Shown here one piece after another: positions 14,101 through 23,991 of a stretch of 64,000 nt of DNA. Every line of letters begins with the position of its first letter. Positions within the stretch are counted from its first letter, which is position 1. Position numbers and translations under genes: made by a program. The notes under the pieces are model-generated. The model made no database searches, was not told where the DNA came from, and was given only the letters and a program-made list of their open reading frames with translations. Origin of the DNA: Tomocerus qinae (taxonomy: Eukaryota; Arthropoda; Collembola; Entomobryomorpha; Tomoceridae); assembly GCA_020055645.1 (NCBI GenBank), contig JAECZT010000034.1, positions 1-64,000 on the forward strand. The letters run 5' to 3'.

Positions 14101-16160
14101 GTTGTTCAAGTTTCCACTTAGAATTAAATAACTTTTGATCGAAACTATAGAACTGGTTGAAACAATTTTTATCAAATACCTACTAGTCCTATCAACCACC
14201 TTTAATCCTAATTTGGATTGAATGGCAAGGTTTAAGGGCCCATAAAATTGTTGGTGCTTGAAAAATGAAATTCTGTTGTTCTAGTTTCCACTTAGAATTA
14301 AATAATTTTTGATCGAAACTATAAAACTGTTTGAAACTATTTTTATCAACTACCTACTCGTCCTATTAACATTCTCCAAGCCTCATTTGGATTGAATGGC
14401 AAGGTTTAAGGGCCCACAAAATTGTTGGTTCTTGGTAAATTAAATTTTGTTGTTCTAGTTTCCACTTAGAATTAAATAACTTTTGATCGAAACTATAGAA
14501 CTGGTTGAAAGAATTTTTATCAAATACCTACTAGTCCTATCTATGACCTTCAATCCTAATTTGGATTGAATGGCAGGGTTTAAGGGCCCATAAAATTGTT
14601 GGTGCTTGAAAAATGAAATTCTGTTGTTCAAGTTTCCACTTAGAATTAAATAATTTTTGATCGAAACTATAAACCTGTTTGAAACTATTTTTATCAACTA
14701 CTTACTAGTCCTATTAACACCCTCCTAACCTCATTTGGATTGAATGGCAAGGTTTAAGGGCCCACAAAATTGTTGGTACTTTGAAAATGAAATTTTATAG
14801 TACTATTTTCTACTAAGACTTAAGTAAATTTTGATCGAAACTATAGAATTGTTTGAAATTAATTTTATTAAGTACCTACTAGTCCTATCAATCACAATCC
14901 ATCCTCATTTGGATTGAATGGCAAGGTTTAAGGGCCCACAAAATTGTTGGTTCTTGATAAATTAAATTTTGTTGTTCAAGTTTCCACTTAGAATTAAATA
15001 ACTTTTGATCGAAACTATAGAACTGGTTGAAACAATTTTTATCAAATACCTACTAGTCCTATCAACCACCTTTAATCCTAATTTGGATTGAATGGCAAGG
15101 TTTAAGGGCCCATAAAATTGTTGGTGCTTGAAAAATGAAATTCTGTTGTTCTAGTTTCCACTTAGAATTAAATAATTTTTGATCGAAACTATAAAACTGT
15201 TTGAAACTATTTTTATCAAGCACCTACTAGTCCTTTTAACAGCCTGCAAGCCTCATTTGGATTGAATGGCAAGGTTTAAGGGCCCACAAAACTGTTGGTT
15301 CTTGGTAAATTAAATTTTGTTGTTCTAGTTTCCACTTAGAATTAAATAACTTTTGATCGAAACTATAGAACTGGTTGAAAGAATTTTTATCAAATACCTA
15401 CTAGTCCTATCTATGACCTTCAATCCTAATTTGGATTGAATGGCAGGGTTTAAGGGCCCATAAAATTGTTGGTGCTTGAAAAATGAAATTCTGTTTTTCA
15501 AGTTTCCACTTAGAATTAAATAATTTTTGATCGAAACTATAAACCTGTTTGAAACTATTTTTATCAACTACTTACTAGTCCTATTAACACCCTCCTAACC
15601 TCATTTGGATTGAATGGCAAGGTTTAAGGGCCCACAAAATTGTTGGTACTTTGAAAATGAAATTTTATAGTACTATTTTCTACTAAGACTTAAGTAAATT
15701 TTGATCGAAACTATAGAATTGTTTGAAATTAATTTTATTAAGTACCTACTAGTCCTATCAATCACAATCCATCCTCGTTTGGATTGAATGGCAAGGTTTA
15801 AGGGCCCACAAAATTGTTGGTTCTTGATAAATTAAATTTTGTTGTTCAAGTTTCCACTTAGAATTAAATAACTTTTGATCGAAACTATAGAACTGGTTGA
15901 AACAATTTTTATCAAATACCTACTAGTCCTATCAACCACCTTCAATCCTAATTTGGATTGAATGGCAAGGTTTAAGGGCCCATAAAATTGTTGGTGCTTG
16001 AAAAATGAAATTCTGTTGTTCTAGTTTCCACTTAGAATTAAATAACTTTTGATCGAAACTATAGAACTGGTTGAAACAATTTTTATCAACTACCTACTAG
16101 TCCTATTAACAACCTCCAAGCCTCATTTGGATTGAATGGCAAGGTTTAAGGGCCCACAAA
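11133..16160. repeat. Rearranged satellite segment, partial third higher-order copy
   Basis: The same 174-bp monomers, but the order no longer follows the 29-monomer pattern. A marker monomer expected near 11,818 is missing and the next one is at 13,905. At the right end the marker recurs every 870 bp (five monomers: 13905, 14775, 15645), so shorter local amplifications have occurred. Confidence 0.75.
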
Positions 16161-16274
16161 ATATTTGGTTATTGAAATATGAAATTCCGTTTTTTTAGTT
16201 TTGCTAATAATGAAACAGCAAATATATAAATAGCTTTTATCGAAGCTATAAAACGGTATGAAACTATTGTTAGA
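16161..16274. repeat. Degenerate terminal satellite monomer
   Basis: The last monomer loses similarity progressively. Traces such as atgaaattccg, tatcgaagctataaaacgg and tgaaactatt can still be aligned to the consensus, and the sequence then changes to the next array. This marks the edge of the 174-bp array. Confidence 0.7.
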
Positions 16275-17600
16275 AGCGTCCTTTACACTTGGAATAACGT
16301 TTGGAATTAGTTCTGAAATCTCCCTTATGCAGAAGCATTTTGGGATATGTTTTGGAAGCCACCAACGAATTGCTGCACCGTTTTGAAAATTGTGTTGTAA
16401 CTCTCCTCTACACTTGGAACATTGTTTGGATTTAATTCTGAAATCCCCCCTTATTTAGAATCGTTTTGATATTAGTAGTAGCATTTTGGTATATATTTTC
16501 GAAGCCTCTAACTTATGCCGCACCGTTTTGGAATTTGTGTTGGAAGCTTCCCCTACCCTTGGAATAACGTTTGGAATTAGTTCTGTAATCTCCCCTCACG
16601 TAAAAGTATTTTGGGTTATGTTTTTGAAGTCTCCTACATATGGTGCAACGTTTTGGGATTTGCGTTGGAAGCCTCCTTTACCCTTGGAACGACTTTTGGA
16701 ATTGGTTCTGAAATCCCCCCTCATGTGGTAGCATTTTATGACATGTTTTGGGAGTCTCCCACTTATGCTGCACCGTTTTGGAATTTGTGTTGGATGCCTC
16801 TTTGGAATTAGTTCTGAAATCCCCCCTCATGTAGTAGCATTTTGGGTTATGTTTTTGAGGTCTCCCACTTATGCTGCAACGTTTTGGAAATTGGCATTGA
16901 AAGCCTCCTTTACCCTTGGAACGACTTTTGGAATTAGGTCTGAAATTCCCCCTCATGGAGTAGGATTTTATGATATGTTTTGGAAGTCTCCCACTTATGC
17001 TGCATCGTTTTGGAATTTGTGTGGGATGCCTCCTCTACACTTGGAATAACGTTTGGAATTAGGTCTGAAATCCCCCCTCATGTAGAAGCATTTTGGTTTA
17101 TGTTTTTGAGGTCTCCCACTTATGCTGCACCGTTTTGGGATTTGTGTTGGATACCTCTTTGGAATTAGTTCTGAAATCCCCCCTCATGTAGTAGCATTTT
17201 GGATTATGTTTTTGAGGTCTCCCAATTATGCTGTAACGTTTTTGAAATTTTGTTGGAAGCCTCATGTACCCTTGGAACAACGTTTGGAATTAGTTCTGAA
17301 ATCCCCCCTTATGTTGAAGCGTTTTGGGATATGTTTTCGATGTCTCCCACTTATGCTGCACTGCTTTGGAAATAGCGTTGGCAGCCTCCTCTACGCTTGG
17401 AACAACTTTGGAATTAGTTCTGAAATTTCCCCTCATGTGGAAGCATTTTGGGGAATGTTTTGGAAGTCTCCCACTTATGCTGCACCACTTTGGAATTTGT
17501 GTTGGAAGCCTCCTGGAAGCCTCGTCTACCCTTGTTTGACCGTTTGTAATAGGTTCTGATATCCCCCCTCATGTTGTATTTTGTGTTGCCCATCTTTGGC
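16275..17600. repeat. Second tandem array, about 125-bp unit with about 359-bp higher-order period
   Basis: About eleven imperfect units containing ggaattagttctgaaatcc, cattttgggttatgtttt and tctcccacttatgctgc. The phase word ttctgaaatc recurs with intervals of about 104 to 146 bp. The segment near 16,788-16,880 (short unit with cctctttggaattag) recurs nearly unchanged near 17,143-17,237, which shows a three-unit block of about 359 bp. It has no similarity to the 174-bp satellite. Open frames on both strands here overlap one another and reflect the repeat only. Confidence 0.88.
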
Positions 17601-17628
17601 AAGATTCTGGATTTGGGTTTGGGTCTAA

Positions 17629-18366
17629 CTTAACACGCCTTTGCATACAATGGTTATACTGTTTAAGGCATTTGTTATATCTATAATTGAATATGGTATT
17701 ATAATCTACTCTGCTACCTCTGATACAAACATAGCTAGAATTCAATCTATAGTTGACAACTTTTTATTAAACTATTTTTATAGTAAAAAGAAAGTCGCTC
17801 GTATGAAGGCACGTAACCTGCCTTATCCTAACATGAATTCTTTATATGAAACTTTTGATATCCTCTCTGTAACAGAACATAGTCATTATGTAATACTTAC
17901 TACACTCTATCCTTTAATTATGCATAAATGTTTGTATCCTAAGCAAATTACCGATCTCTGGAGCTATGATGTTAATAGCAAATCTAGTAGGCTTAAAAAT
18001 ATACCCATACCTACTTTTCATACTGAATTCTTTAAAAAATCGTTTCAGTATCGTTCTATTGTGTTATGGAATTCTCTACTAGGTGAAGTTAAATCAAAGG
18101 ACTCGTTGAACTCATTTAAAATCGCTGTTAAGCAACACATTGTTAACTCACGTGTTTAAAAACTAGATTATTTTTCCTTTTTGTCAGTCATCTTCCCTAA
18201 TGTAATATTTGTATTTATATTGTACACTAAACTGACTGACTTTACATTGATATATTTATTTGTTGCTATTTGGTGTTTTTTGTCCTCTATTGGAAATCAG
18301 TTTCATGTAACAATGAATCTGTGTAGTGTTTGACAATAAAGCTATTACAATTACAATTACAATTAC
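17629..18366 (+). mobile_element. 5'-truncated non-LTR retrotransposon (LINE), 3' end
   Basis: The open frame from about 17,629 to 18,159 encodes the region behind the reverse transcriptase fingers and palm of jockey/CR1-type LINEs. It starts inside the conserved block with FKAFVISIIEYG, followed by an IQSIVDNFL-like helix and ending with FQYRSIVLWNSL and an SLNSFK motif, as is usual at LINE ORF2 C-termini. About 200 bp of 3' untranslated sequence follow, with an aataaa-like signal and a tail of attaca hexamers to 18,366. The catalytic core is absent, so this is a dead 5'-truncated insertion. Satellite-type sequence lies directly upstream. I see no target-site duplication. The family assignment beyond non-LTR is uncertain. 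Confidence 0.85.
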
Positions 18367-19200
18367 AACCCAATGTCATTTCGGGCAGAGTTCCATCGTA
18401 GTATTTCTTTGACTGTATCTATGGACAGGCGGAAGAAATCGGATGATTTGTATTTGACCACATTTGGATGATCTAGTTTTGCAAGATTGCGGGATTCTCG
18501 TAATTGTATTTCTGTACACGATCCCTCTTTTCTGTCCGGGATCATCTTCACAGCGTACATCTGCTTGTCCACATTGTCCGTCACAGATATGACAATCCCA
18601 AAAGACCCACTACCCAGAATTTTATTTGTTGTGTAAGTCCAACGCTCAAAAAAAATAATGTCAGCAGAAACTCGATTCCTTGCAGTTTTAATAATCTTGG
18701 ATATTTTTTCCTCATCTGCTCCAAGATTTTTCAGAGCAGCTTCAACTTTAGTACAGTGAGTATGGAACTTCGACTCCACGGCATCGTTCGACGTTGCTTT
18801 ATGTTTTGTTTCATTCCGAATATCCCTCAGATTTCTAAGAGCCTGTTTTTCCTCCTCTGTTGGGTTTGTTACGTGGGGCTCCCATTGGAATTCTAAAAGC
18901 CATTTCACGCAAAGAGGGGTGTCCCACTTTTTAATGTCTCTGCTACTTATTTTTTCTTCTTCATCTTTATTCCAGCGCTTATGATTGTGGGACGTAAAGA
19001 AATCTTGATTTGATCTTTCTCCCCAAGCATTGCTTCGTTTAATCAATGTTTTCTGTAGATATTCAGTAAATCCGTCAACCAAAGTATCTTCTTTTACTCC
19101 AAATGTCTTCATAAGATCTAAAAATTCAAATTCTCAATCTATTTGGAAAAAGTGAAAAACAGCAATATAATTTTATTTTACCTAAATTAAAGTTGTCCAT
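18363..19200 (-). CDS. HEPN-like domain fused to truncated protein kinase N-lobe
   Basis: Two exons: 19182-19200 (start ATG at 19200) and 18363-19117, joined across a 64-bp intron with GT-AG ends that keeps the frame (257 aa). Residues about 70-155 resemble a HEPN domain of the DZIP3-like kind: WDTPLCVKWLL, then LRDIRNETKH, which contains an R-N-x3-H motif (R107, H112) like the catalytic motif of HEPN ribonucleases. From about residue 165 a kinase N-lobe follows: glycine loop GSGSFG, AVK lysine (K197), likely helix-C glutamate E214 and LAKLDHPNVVKY, closest by eye to eIF2-alpha kinases (PKR/PEK). The frame then turns unkinase-like and stops in the hexamer tail of the adjoining LINE, so the catalytic loop and C-lobe are missing. 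Known families: HEPN domains often cut RNA; the fusion's role is unknown. It is probably a truncated gene. Confidence 0.7.
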
Positions 19201-20640
19201 TGGTGTAACTAGTGCAAGTGCAACAATTTTAGTAGTATAAACTTAAACGACAGAGATGTATTGTGGAACTGCCAAGTGATGGGGCTTAATTAACATAATG
19301 TTTTGTAATAATTAAGCGTATTACACTAATACTTAAATACAGTTAGAAAAGAGTATTTGTTTAAGCTTCTATGATATAGGCATATGAAGATTTCAACAGG
19401 AAGATAATAAGCATTTTTCGAGAAACGAATTTTTCAGAATGTAAAGTGAATATGAATGAGCAATACGCCGATGCAGGGTTACATTTAATCAGTCAATCAC
19501 ATTCTGTCGCACTATCAGTCCAAAACTCAAAGTGCTATTTGGCTGACGCTGACGGCTCTCGCTCGATTCATTCATATCTTTTAATTAAAAAGCGAAGTTA
19601 GGAAGTCATATGTATGTACATGTAGTGAATAAAATGGCTTGTATTGATGATTAAATTTTAGTCATATAAGACGCTAGATGGTAATAAATTAGTAGAACAC
19701 AGTATTCAATACTATTCATCAGGCAAGTAGAAGAGAAAGTCCAACAATAGAAAATTAGAACTCGTTTAAAGATCACTAAAAAAAAGCTACATGCAAATTT
19801 TAGAAATCCAGTAACAATTAATTATTTTCATTAACATAAATAATGTATGAAGCATTATATATTTACTGAAGTTTTTGCACAAACTTCATTGTTCCCTTTT
19901 GGCTGACTTGTTTTGGACTGATAATAAGTTTGCTTCGTTTTTACATTATTACTGTAGCCTGCAAATGAACTTGAAATAACCCAAAGGTTTATCAAAGCGT
20001 TAGACTGTAGCAGACTGACCGATAAAGCATACAAGGTCAACATGGCATGTTGCAGAAATTTAGATAAAGCCATTCCAATACTTTGATCTGACTTCAGTGA
20101 AAATACTTAAAACGTGCCGCAAAATTATCATATTATTTTACCTAACACTTTCTGTCTGTGGTGATCTAACTCAAATTCAACACTGTATTTGATTATTAAG
20201 CTTTAAATATTGGCATCAACTTAATAAAATATTACATTATTAGGAAAGTTTGATTTTTTTCTGAAACTTGAGTGAGTATAGTAATGATAGAATCACTGCG
20301 TTTGTCAGTTAATTCGTCCTCGGAGAACATTCCTGTAGTAATTGTAGGATGATAACAAAAAAGAATGGATAATTAATTGTAGACATGTTTATACGATGAA
20401 ATTATTTATCATTTTATTGATGAACTAATTTCTAGTATTAACTAGTAATGTTTGGCAGACTCAGTTACTTGGTTTACATACATTTACATTACTATTACAT
20501 AAAGAAATAAAAGCAGAATTGAAATGTTATACATATTATTACTATTTGTAGTCAAAAAAGTATTGCAGTTACTAGTTCTATTTACTGCTAAACAAAATAA
20601 ATATTCTGCGAAAGCATTTTATTTAATTACAAATTATTTA
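19201..20640. other. Intergenic, no gene recognised
   Basis: AT-rich DNA with no long frame. A 72-codon minus-strand frame at 19,855-20,073 has one hydrophobic stretch but no recognisable domain, no splice context and no similarity to its neighbours, so I do not call it a gene. Confidence 0.6.
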
Positions 20641-20661
20641 AGAATTGTAAACCATTTAACA

Positions 20662-22210
20662 TTATTTATTCAGACCCCAGATGCATAATCTGCCTAAACT
20701 TATGAGTAATGTACTGCAAACTGTAACGACAGTAAAACGTTTGAAATGATAGAAAGAGCCAACCTTAATCTGAATAGATACACAAGATCGATAAACAGAC
20801 ATTGCTCTCAGTCTCTCCTCTCTACTAGTGCCAATATCCATGTGTAAATAAAACTTTGCAAAGCCCTGTGACAATTCGAACACTCTCGCAGTCATTACAC
20901 AAAATAGCAACAGATAGATCATACAGATTATGCAGATTGGTACTAAAAGCGTATAAATCCAAACAGGTATCGATGGGTCTTTTAAAAATTTGATGCAAGT
21001 GAAGCCACTGCCGATAACGATTATAAGAAGCATGAATTTATGTAGCGGCTGGAATATTGTTGAACAGCATTCATTGTATTGATTGTGCAGGATTTGAATC
21101 GTCCTGTAGGAAGTAAGAAAATCGGATGGGCTACAAAGTTTTGCTTTCGCTCTAAATAAAAACAAACATCTAATATTGAAATCAATGTAAATAGCAAATG
21201 ATATGTAAAATCTCTAAAAATACCTGAGAATTCGTAAATAGGAACAACAACAATAAGTGTAACCGATGTGAAAAAGAAAGCTATATAAAAAGAAGATCCA
21301 GTCCCAAAATACAGTAATGGTTTCCAAAGTCACGAAAGCTAAAAGAACCCAAATGCTTGCGTCTTCAATCTTTTCATAAAATAGGGTATGAAAATAGTAA
21401 TGACGATTGGGATACACCAAGAAAAGAATGACACTTAGTGGAGTGTTTTAATAAAATCGTCGATACACATCCGATGAAAATCAATCTTAATTTCTTTTCA
21501 GACTCTAGATGAATTTCCCCATTGGCTGTAGAATTTTAAAAAAAACACTATTTTGTTATGAAAGCAGATACTTTTGGTTTCACACCTATTGGTTGAAGTA
21601 AGGCAGTGGTTGCACAAATACCTATCAATGTTATTGTTTTAATTGGGTTAGATTAGGTCATAGGTCCCTTGAAAGTGGATCTTGGCCCTGTGTATTTCAT
21701 GGCGCAATTTTTAAAATGTGCAACCACTGTCTTACTTCAACCCATTTATTATTTAGTGAAACTTTTAATATTAATAAAAACAATGGAAATTTAATCTATA
21801 AAACCTTGAAGAGTAGAAAGAAGTTGTATAAATTGATTGGCGCAGGATCGAATCTCATTTTTGTTCAAAAATGTGTTAATTTGAAGAACACTAATTCCTG
21901 CATAGCAAGCAGCAAAAATGAAATGCATAACTTGATGAAAAACTTCTCCTTTCACGTAACGAATCGAATTGTAGAATCGTATCAAGAGTACAGTAGCTTG
22001 GAAGACTTGAAATAGAAAAGTGAAATTGTAGAGATAAACTGAACACTTTGAAGATTTTCCAACCAAACGACGTTTTTTGCGATTCCATTTGTAAGGGATA
22101 CAGATTTGAGCTGAAATACAATCTAGCTGAGTGTTCAAATCAAATATTTTTGGTAACTGATCAAAAAATATCTGTAAAGCTTTTCTAAATTTACTAAAAA
22201 TTAATTCCAT
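20662..22210 (-). CDS. 7TM chemoreceptor-like protein, copy A (one frameshift)
   Basis: Three exons: 21805-22210, 21224-21525 and 20662-21151, all with GT-AG ends and phases 1 and 2, as in copies B and C. The product would be about 398 aa, the usual length of arthropod gustatory-receptor-like proteins. It has several long hydrophobic helices, a QFIQLL block at the end of exon 1, PNRHYYFHTLF in exon 2 and SYRTIQILHNQYNECC in exon 3. The classical TYhhhhhQF signature of insect receptors is not evident, so the family call is an inference. Exon 2 is one base longer than its counterpart in B: an extra base in the run at 21446-21449 breaks the frame. Exons 1 and 3 are open. A MITE (21591-21742) sits in intron 1. 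Either a recent pseudogene or a sequencing error. Confidence 0.55.
21591..21742. mobile_element. MITE family 1, copy 1 (152 bp)
   Basis: Terminal inverted repeats starting ggttgaagtaaggcagtgg and ending in the reverse complement, about 25 bp long. It lies in intron 1 of chemoreceptor copy A. Copies of the family also lie at 28206, 33588, 56974, 60206 and 61340. There is no coding capacity. I could not settle the target duplication. Confidence 0.85.
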
Positions 22211-22839
22211 ATTCTCTTGGGTTATTATTTTCTTTAGTTTTCAGCCAGGTATCCCTGAGAATTGTTTCCAATCACTAAGTATTTCCTAATTTTCGCTAAA
22301 TAACAATAAAATTTAATAATCAAGTATTTTCGAAGTTCTGGTAATGTTTAAAATTGGTTTTATGTAGCTATAATTAAATACGTAATCAGAGTTCGCTATT
22401 TATTTGCGAAATTGACAGCTAAAATCAGAATCCATTTATATTGTGAAGGTTAAATTTGTACTGAGACAAACTGTAAATATACTCGGTTACCTTTTAGCAT
22501 ATACTAGTATTGATTTTATTGATTTAGTAAGTACAGGGTCATTACTTACAATATTTTCTCCACTCATCCCCCACAAATAAGTGTCATAAAGGGTCATTAT
22601 AACATTATAAAATTAGTAATTTACTTTTGAAAATGAAATGGGTTCCAAGAAAGTTATGACTGTGTGTGCAGGTTTGTTATTGTTGGACTGATTCAATTTG
22701 CAAAATAAACTTCAAATGATTTCAAAGCTTACTGACGCCTTGTCTGTTCTGTGGAGGTATATAATATAGTAGGGAGGAATATTATAAGCAATGGCCCTGT
22801 ATATATGTTCAGAAATTATTTCTTCTCTCACATTCCATG

Positions 22840-22985
22840 AAATTACCTACATTGATTTATTAATGATGATTTGATTTACTTATGACTGTCTTGAGGCCAG
22901 TATATCTATTTATTCAAAAAACCGAAATATCTTTATGTACTCTTAACCCTACAATACCTCAAGATATTCTTGAACGACATTAAGT
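22840..22985. repeat. Duplicated upstream block of chemoreceptor copy A
   Basis: About 640 bp upstream of the copy A start. Shares a run with a tttattaatgatgat-like segment, ttattcaaaaa, ccgaaat and cttaaccctacaatacct with blocks at 29220, 31610 and 34990. This shows that flanking DNA was copied together with the receptor genes. Confidence 0.6.
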
Positions 22986-23174
22986 TTAAAAGTCTACATA
23001 TCAAAAAGCATTGTAACTTAAAAGAATTTAAAAATCCATTCATTTTTGCAATTATTAAATTTATAACTTTTAGTTCTTTTACAATGTATAAAAATATTTA
23101 GAACAAGATATTTGTTCCATTTGTACCTTCATTGGGCTACGCAAACGCATATGGGATTGAATTTGTAATCTGCC

Positions 23175-23253
23175 AATTAATGTTTTCAATAATGTACCCC
23201 AAGGCATACCTTCATGTGGTATGCGTTGGGGAACATTGTCGAAAACATTAATT
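23175..23253. mobile_element. MITE family 2, short internally deleted copy
   Basis: About 79 bp whose ends are inverted repeats (aattaatgttttc at the left, gaaaacattaatt at the right), followed inward by aatgtacccca-like arms. The same arms occur in the larger copy at 26869-27022. Confidence 0.7.
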
Positions 23254-23299
23254 CTTACAAAAAGAGAGCAGATCCTTTTTGCAAGAAATTTGCAGAAAT

Positions 23300-23700
23300 G
23301 GAGCTTTTGCTTGGTCAACCAAAAGTCTAAGAATTGTACATAGCTAAATGGCAACACCAGGAATAGTAGGGTTAATTTTGTTCTAAAATGCGAAGGTGGG
23401 GTCTGCGTCAAGGAGAGAGAATGGTCATGCATGATTTAGGAAGTGATTCTAAGAAATTCATATTCCTTCATTCCCATTCAAGGAAATGGGGAAAAGCTGT
23501 CACATTTGAGTGTGTATTGTGTATGCAGATTCCTTATCTTACACAGAGCGAGAGTCGTGTCGTCAATAACGAAATTTACTTTCTGAAGAGCTACAAAGCA
23601 CCTGTTTAGGCATAATTTAGAGCCCCGTGCCAATGACAAATGTGTTAAAAGCATATAGCAGTGATAAACAACTTCAAATGGGAACAATGACTACATTTTG
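23300..23700. repeat. Intergenic block shared with 32,040-32,440
   Basis: Several collinear similarities with the B-C interval: gtacatagct...accaggaat..agtagggttaa at 23,335-23,375 against 32,050-32,120; ggtcatgcatgatttagg against gtaatgcatgatttagg; and cataatttagagccccgtgcc against 32,360-32,390. It belongs to the duplicated receptor-gene unit. No coding function seen. Confidence 0.55.
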
Positions 23701-23991
23701 TGATACAAGATCTTTAAACTGCTCGAGAATCAATGCCCGTTGTGAATATTAAATTATCTGTCTTCGATTACAAGGTTGCTATAAGAATGTTTGTGGTATA
23801 AGGTTAGCCGCGGAGTAAGGAGTTAACAAGTTGAAAATTCACTATTTTTTCACCTGTATGTCCACCTACGTGGAAAACCATGATAATGAGTAGCGAACTA
23901 TTATCACGCTTCGTCTAACCTCTTCCCAAATGGACCATCTCTATAGCAACCTTGTTTCGATTACTATGTCATACTCTTTACATTTTTTTAT

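Larger units (their letters stand above)
1..16160. repeat. 174-bp satellite array with 29-monomer higher-order repeat
   Basis: About 93 head-to-tail monomers of 174 bp, each carrying conserved blocks such as gatcgaaactata, acctactagtcc and aaggtttaagggccc, so nearly every monomer has a SpeI-like ACTAGT and an ApaI-like GGGCCC. A strongly diverged marker monomer (recognisable by ggtactttgaaaatg) starts at 1731, 3471, 5383, 6775, 8514, 10426, 13905, 14775 and 15645. These spacings are 10, 11, 8, 10, 11, 20, 5 and 5 monomers, so a 29-monomer unit of about 5,044 bp recurs. Private variants recur at the same offset, for example catttgtattg near 819 and 5864. All short open frames in the array are by-products of the periodicity. 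Satellites of this size are typical of centromeric DNA in many eukaryotes; a centromeric role here is inference. Confidence 0.97.

Noticed and set aside
973-15567. Repeated 69-, 80- and 85-codon minus-strand frames in the satellite
   Set aside because: They recur only because the 174-bp monomer is a multiple of three. They start and stop at repeat variants and have no gene context.
16486-17602. Several overlapping frames of 60-145 codons on both strands
   Set aside because: All lie in the 125-bp tandem array and read the same repeat in different frames.
18504-18896. 130-codon plus-strand frame
   Set aside because: Antisense to the HEPN-kinase exon, whose motifs are recognisable.
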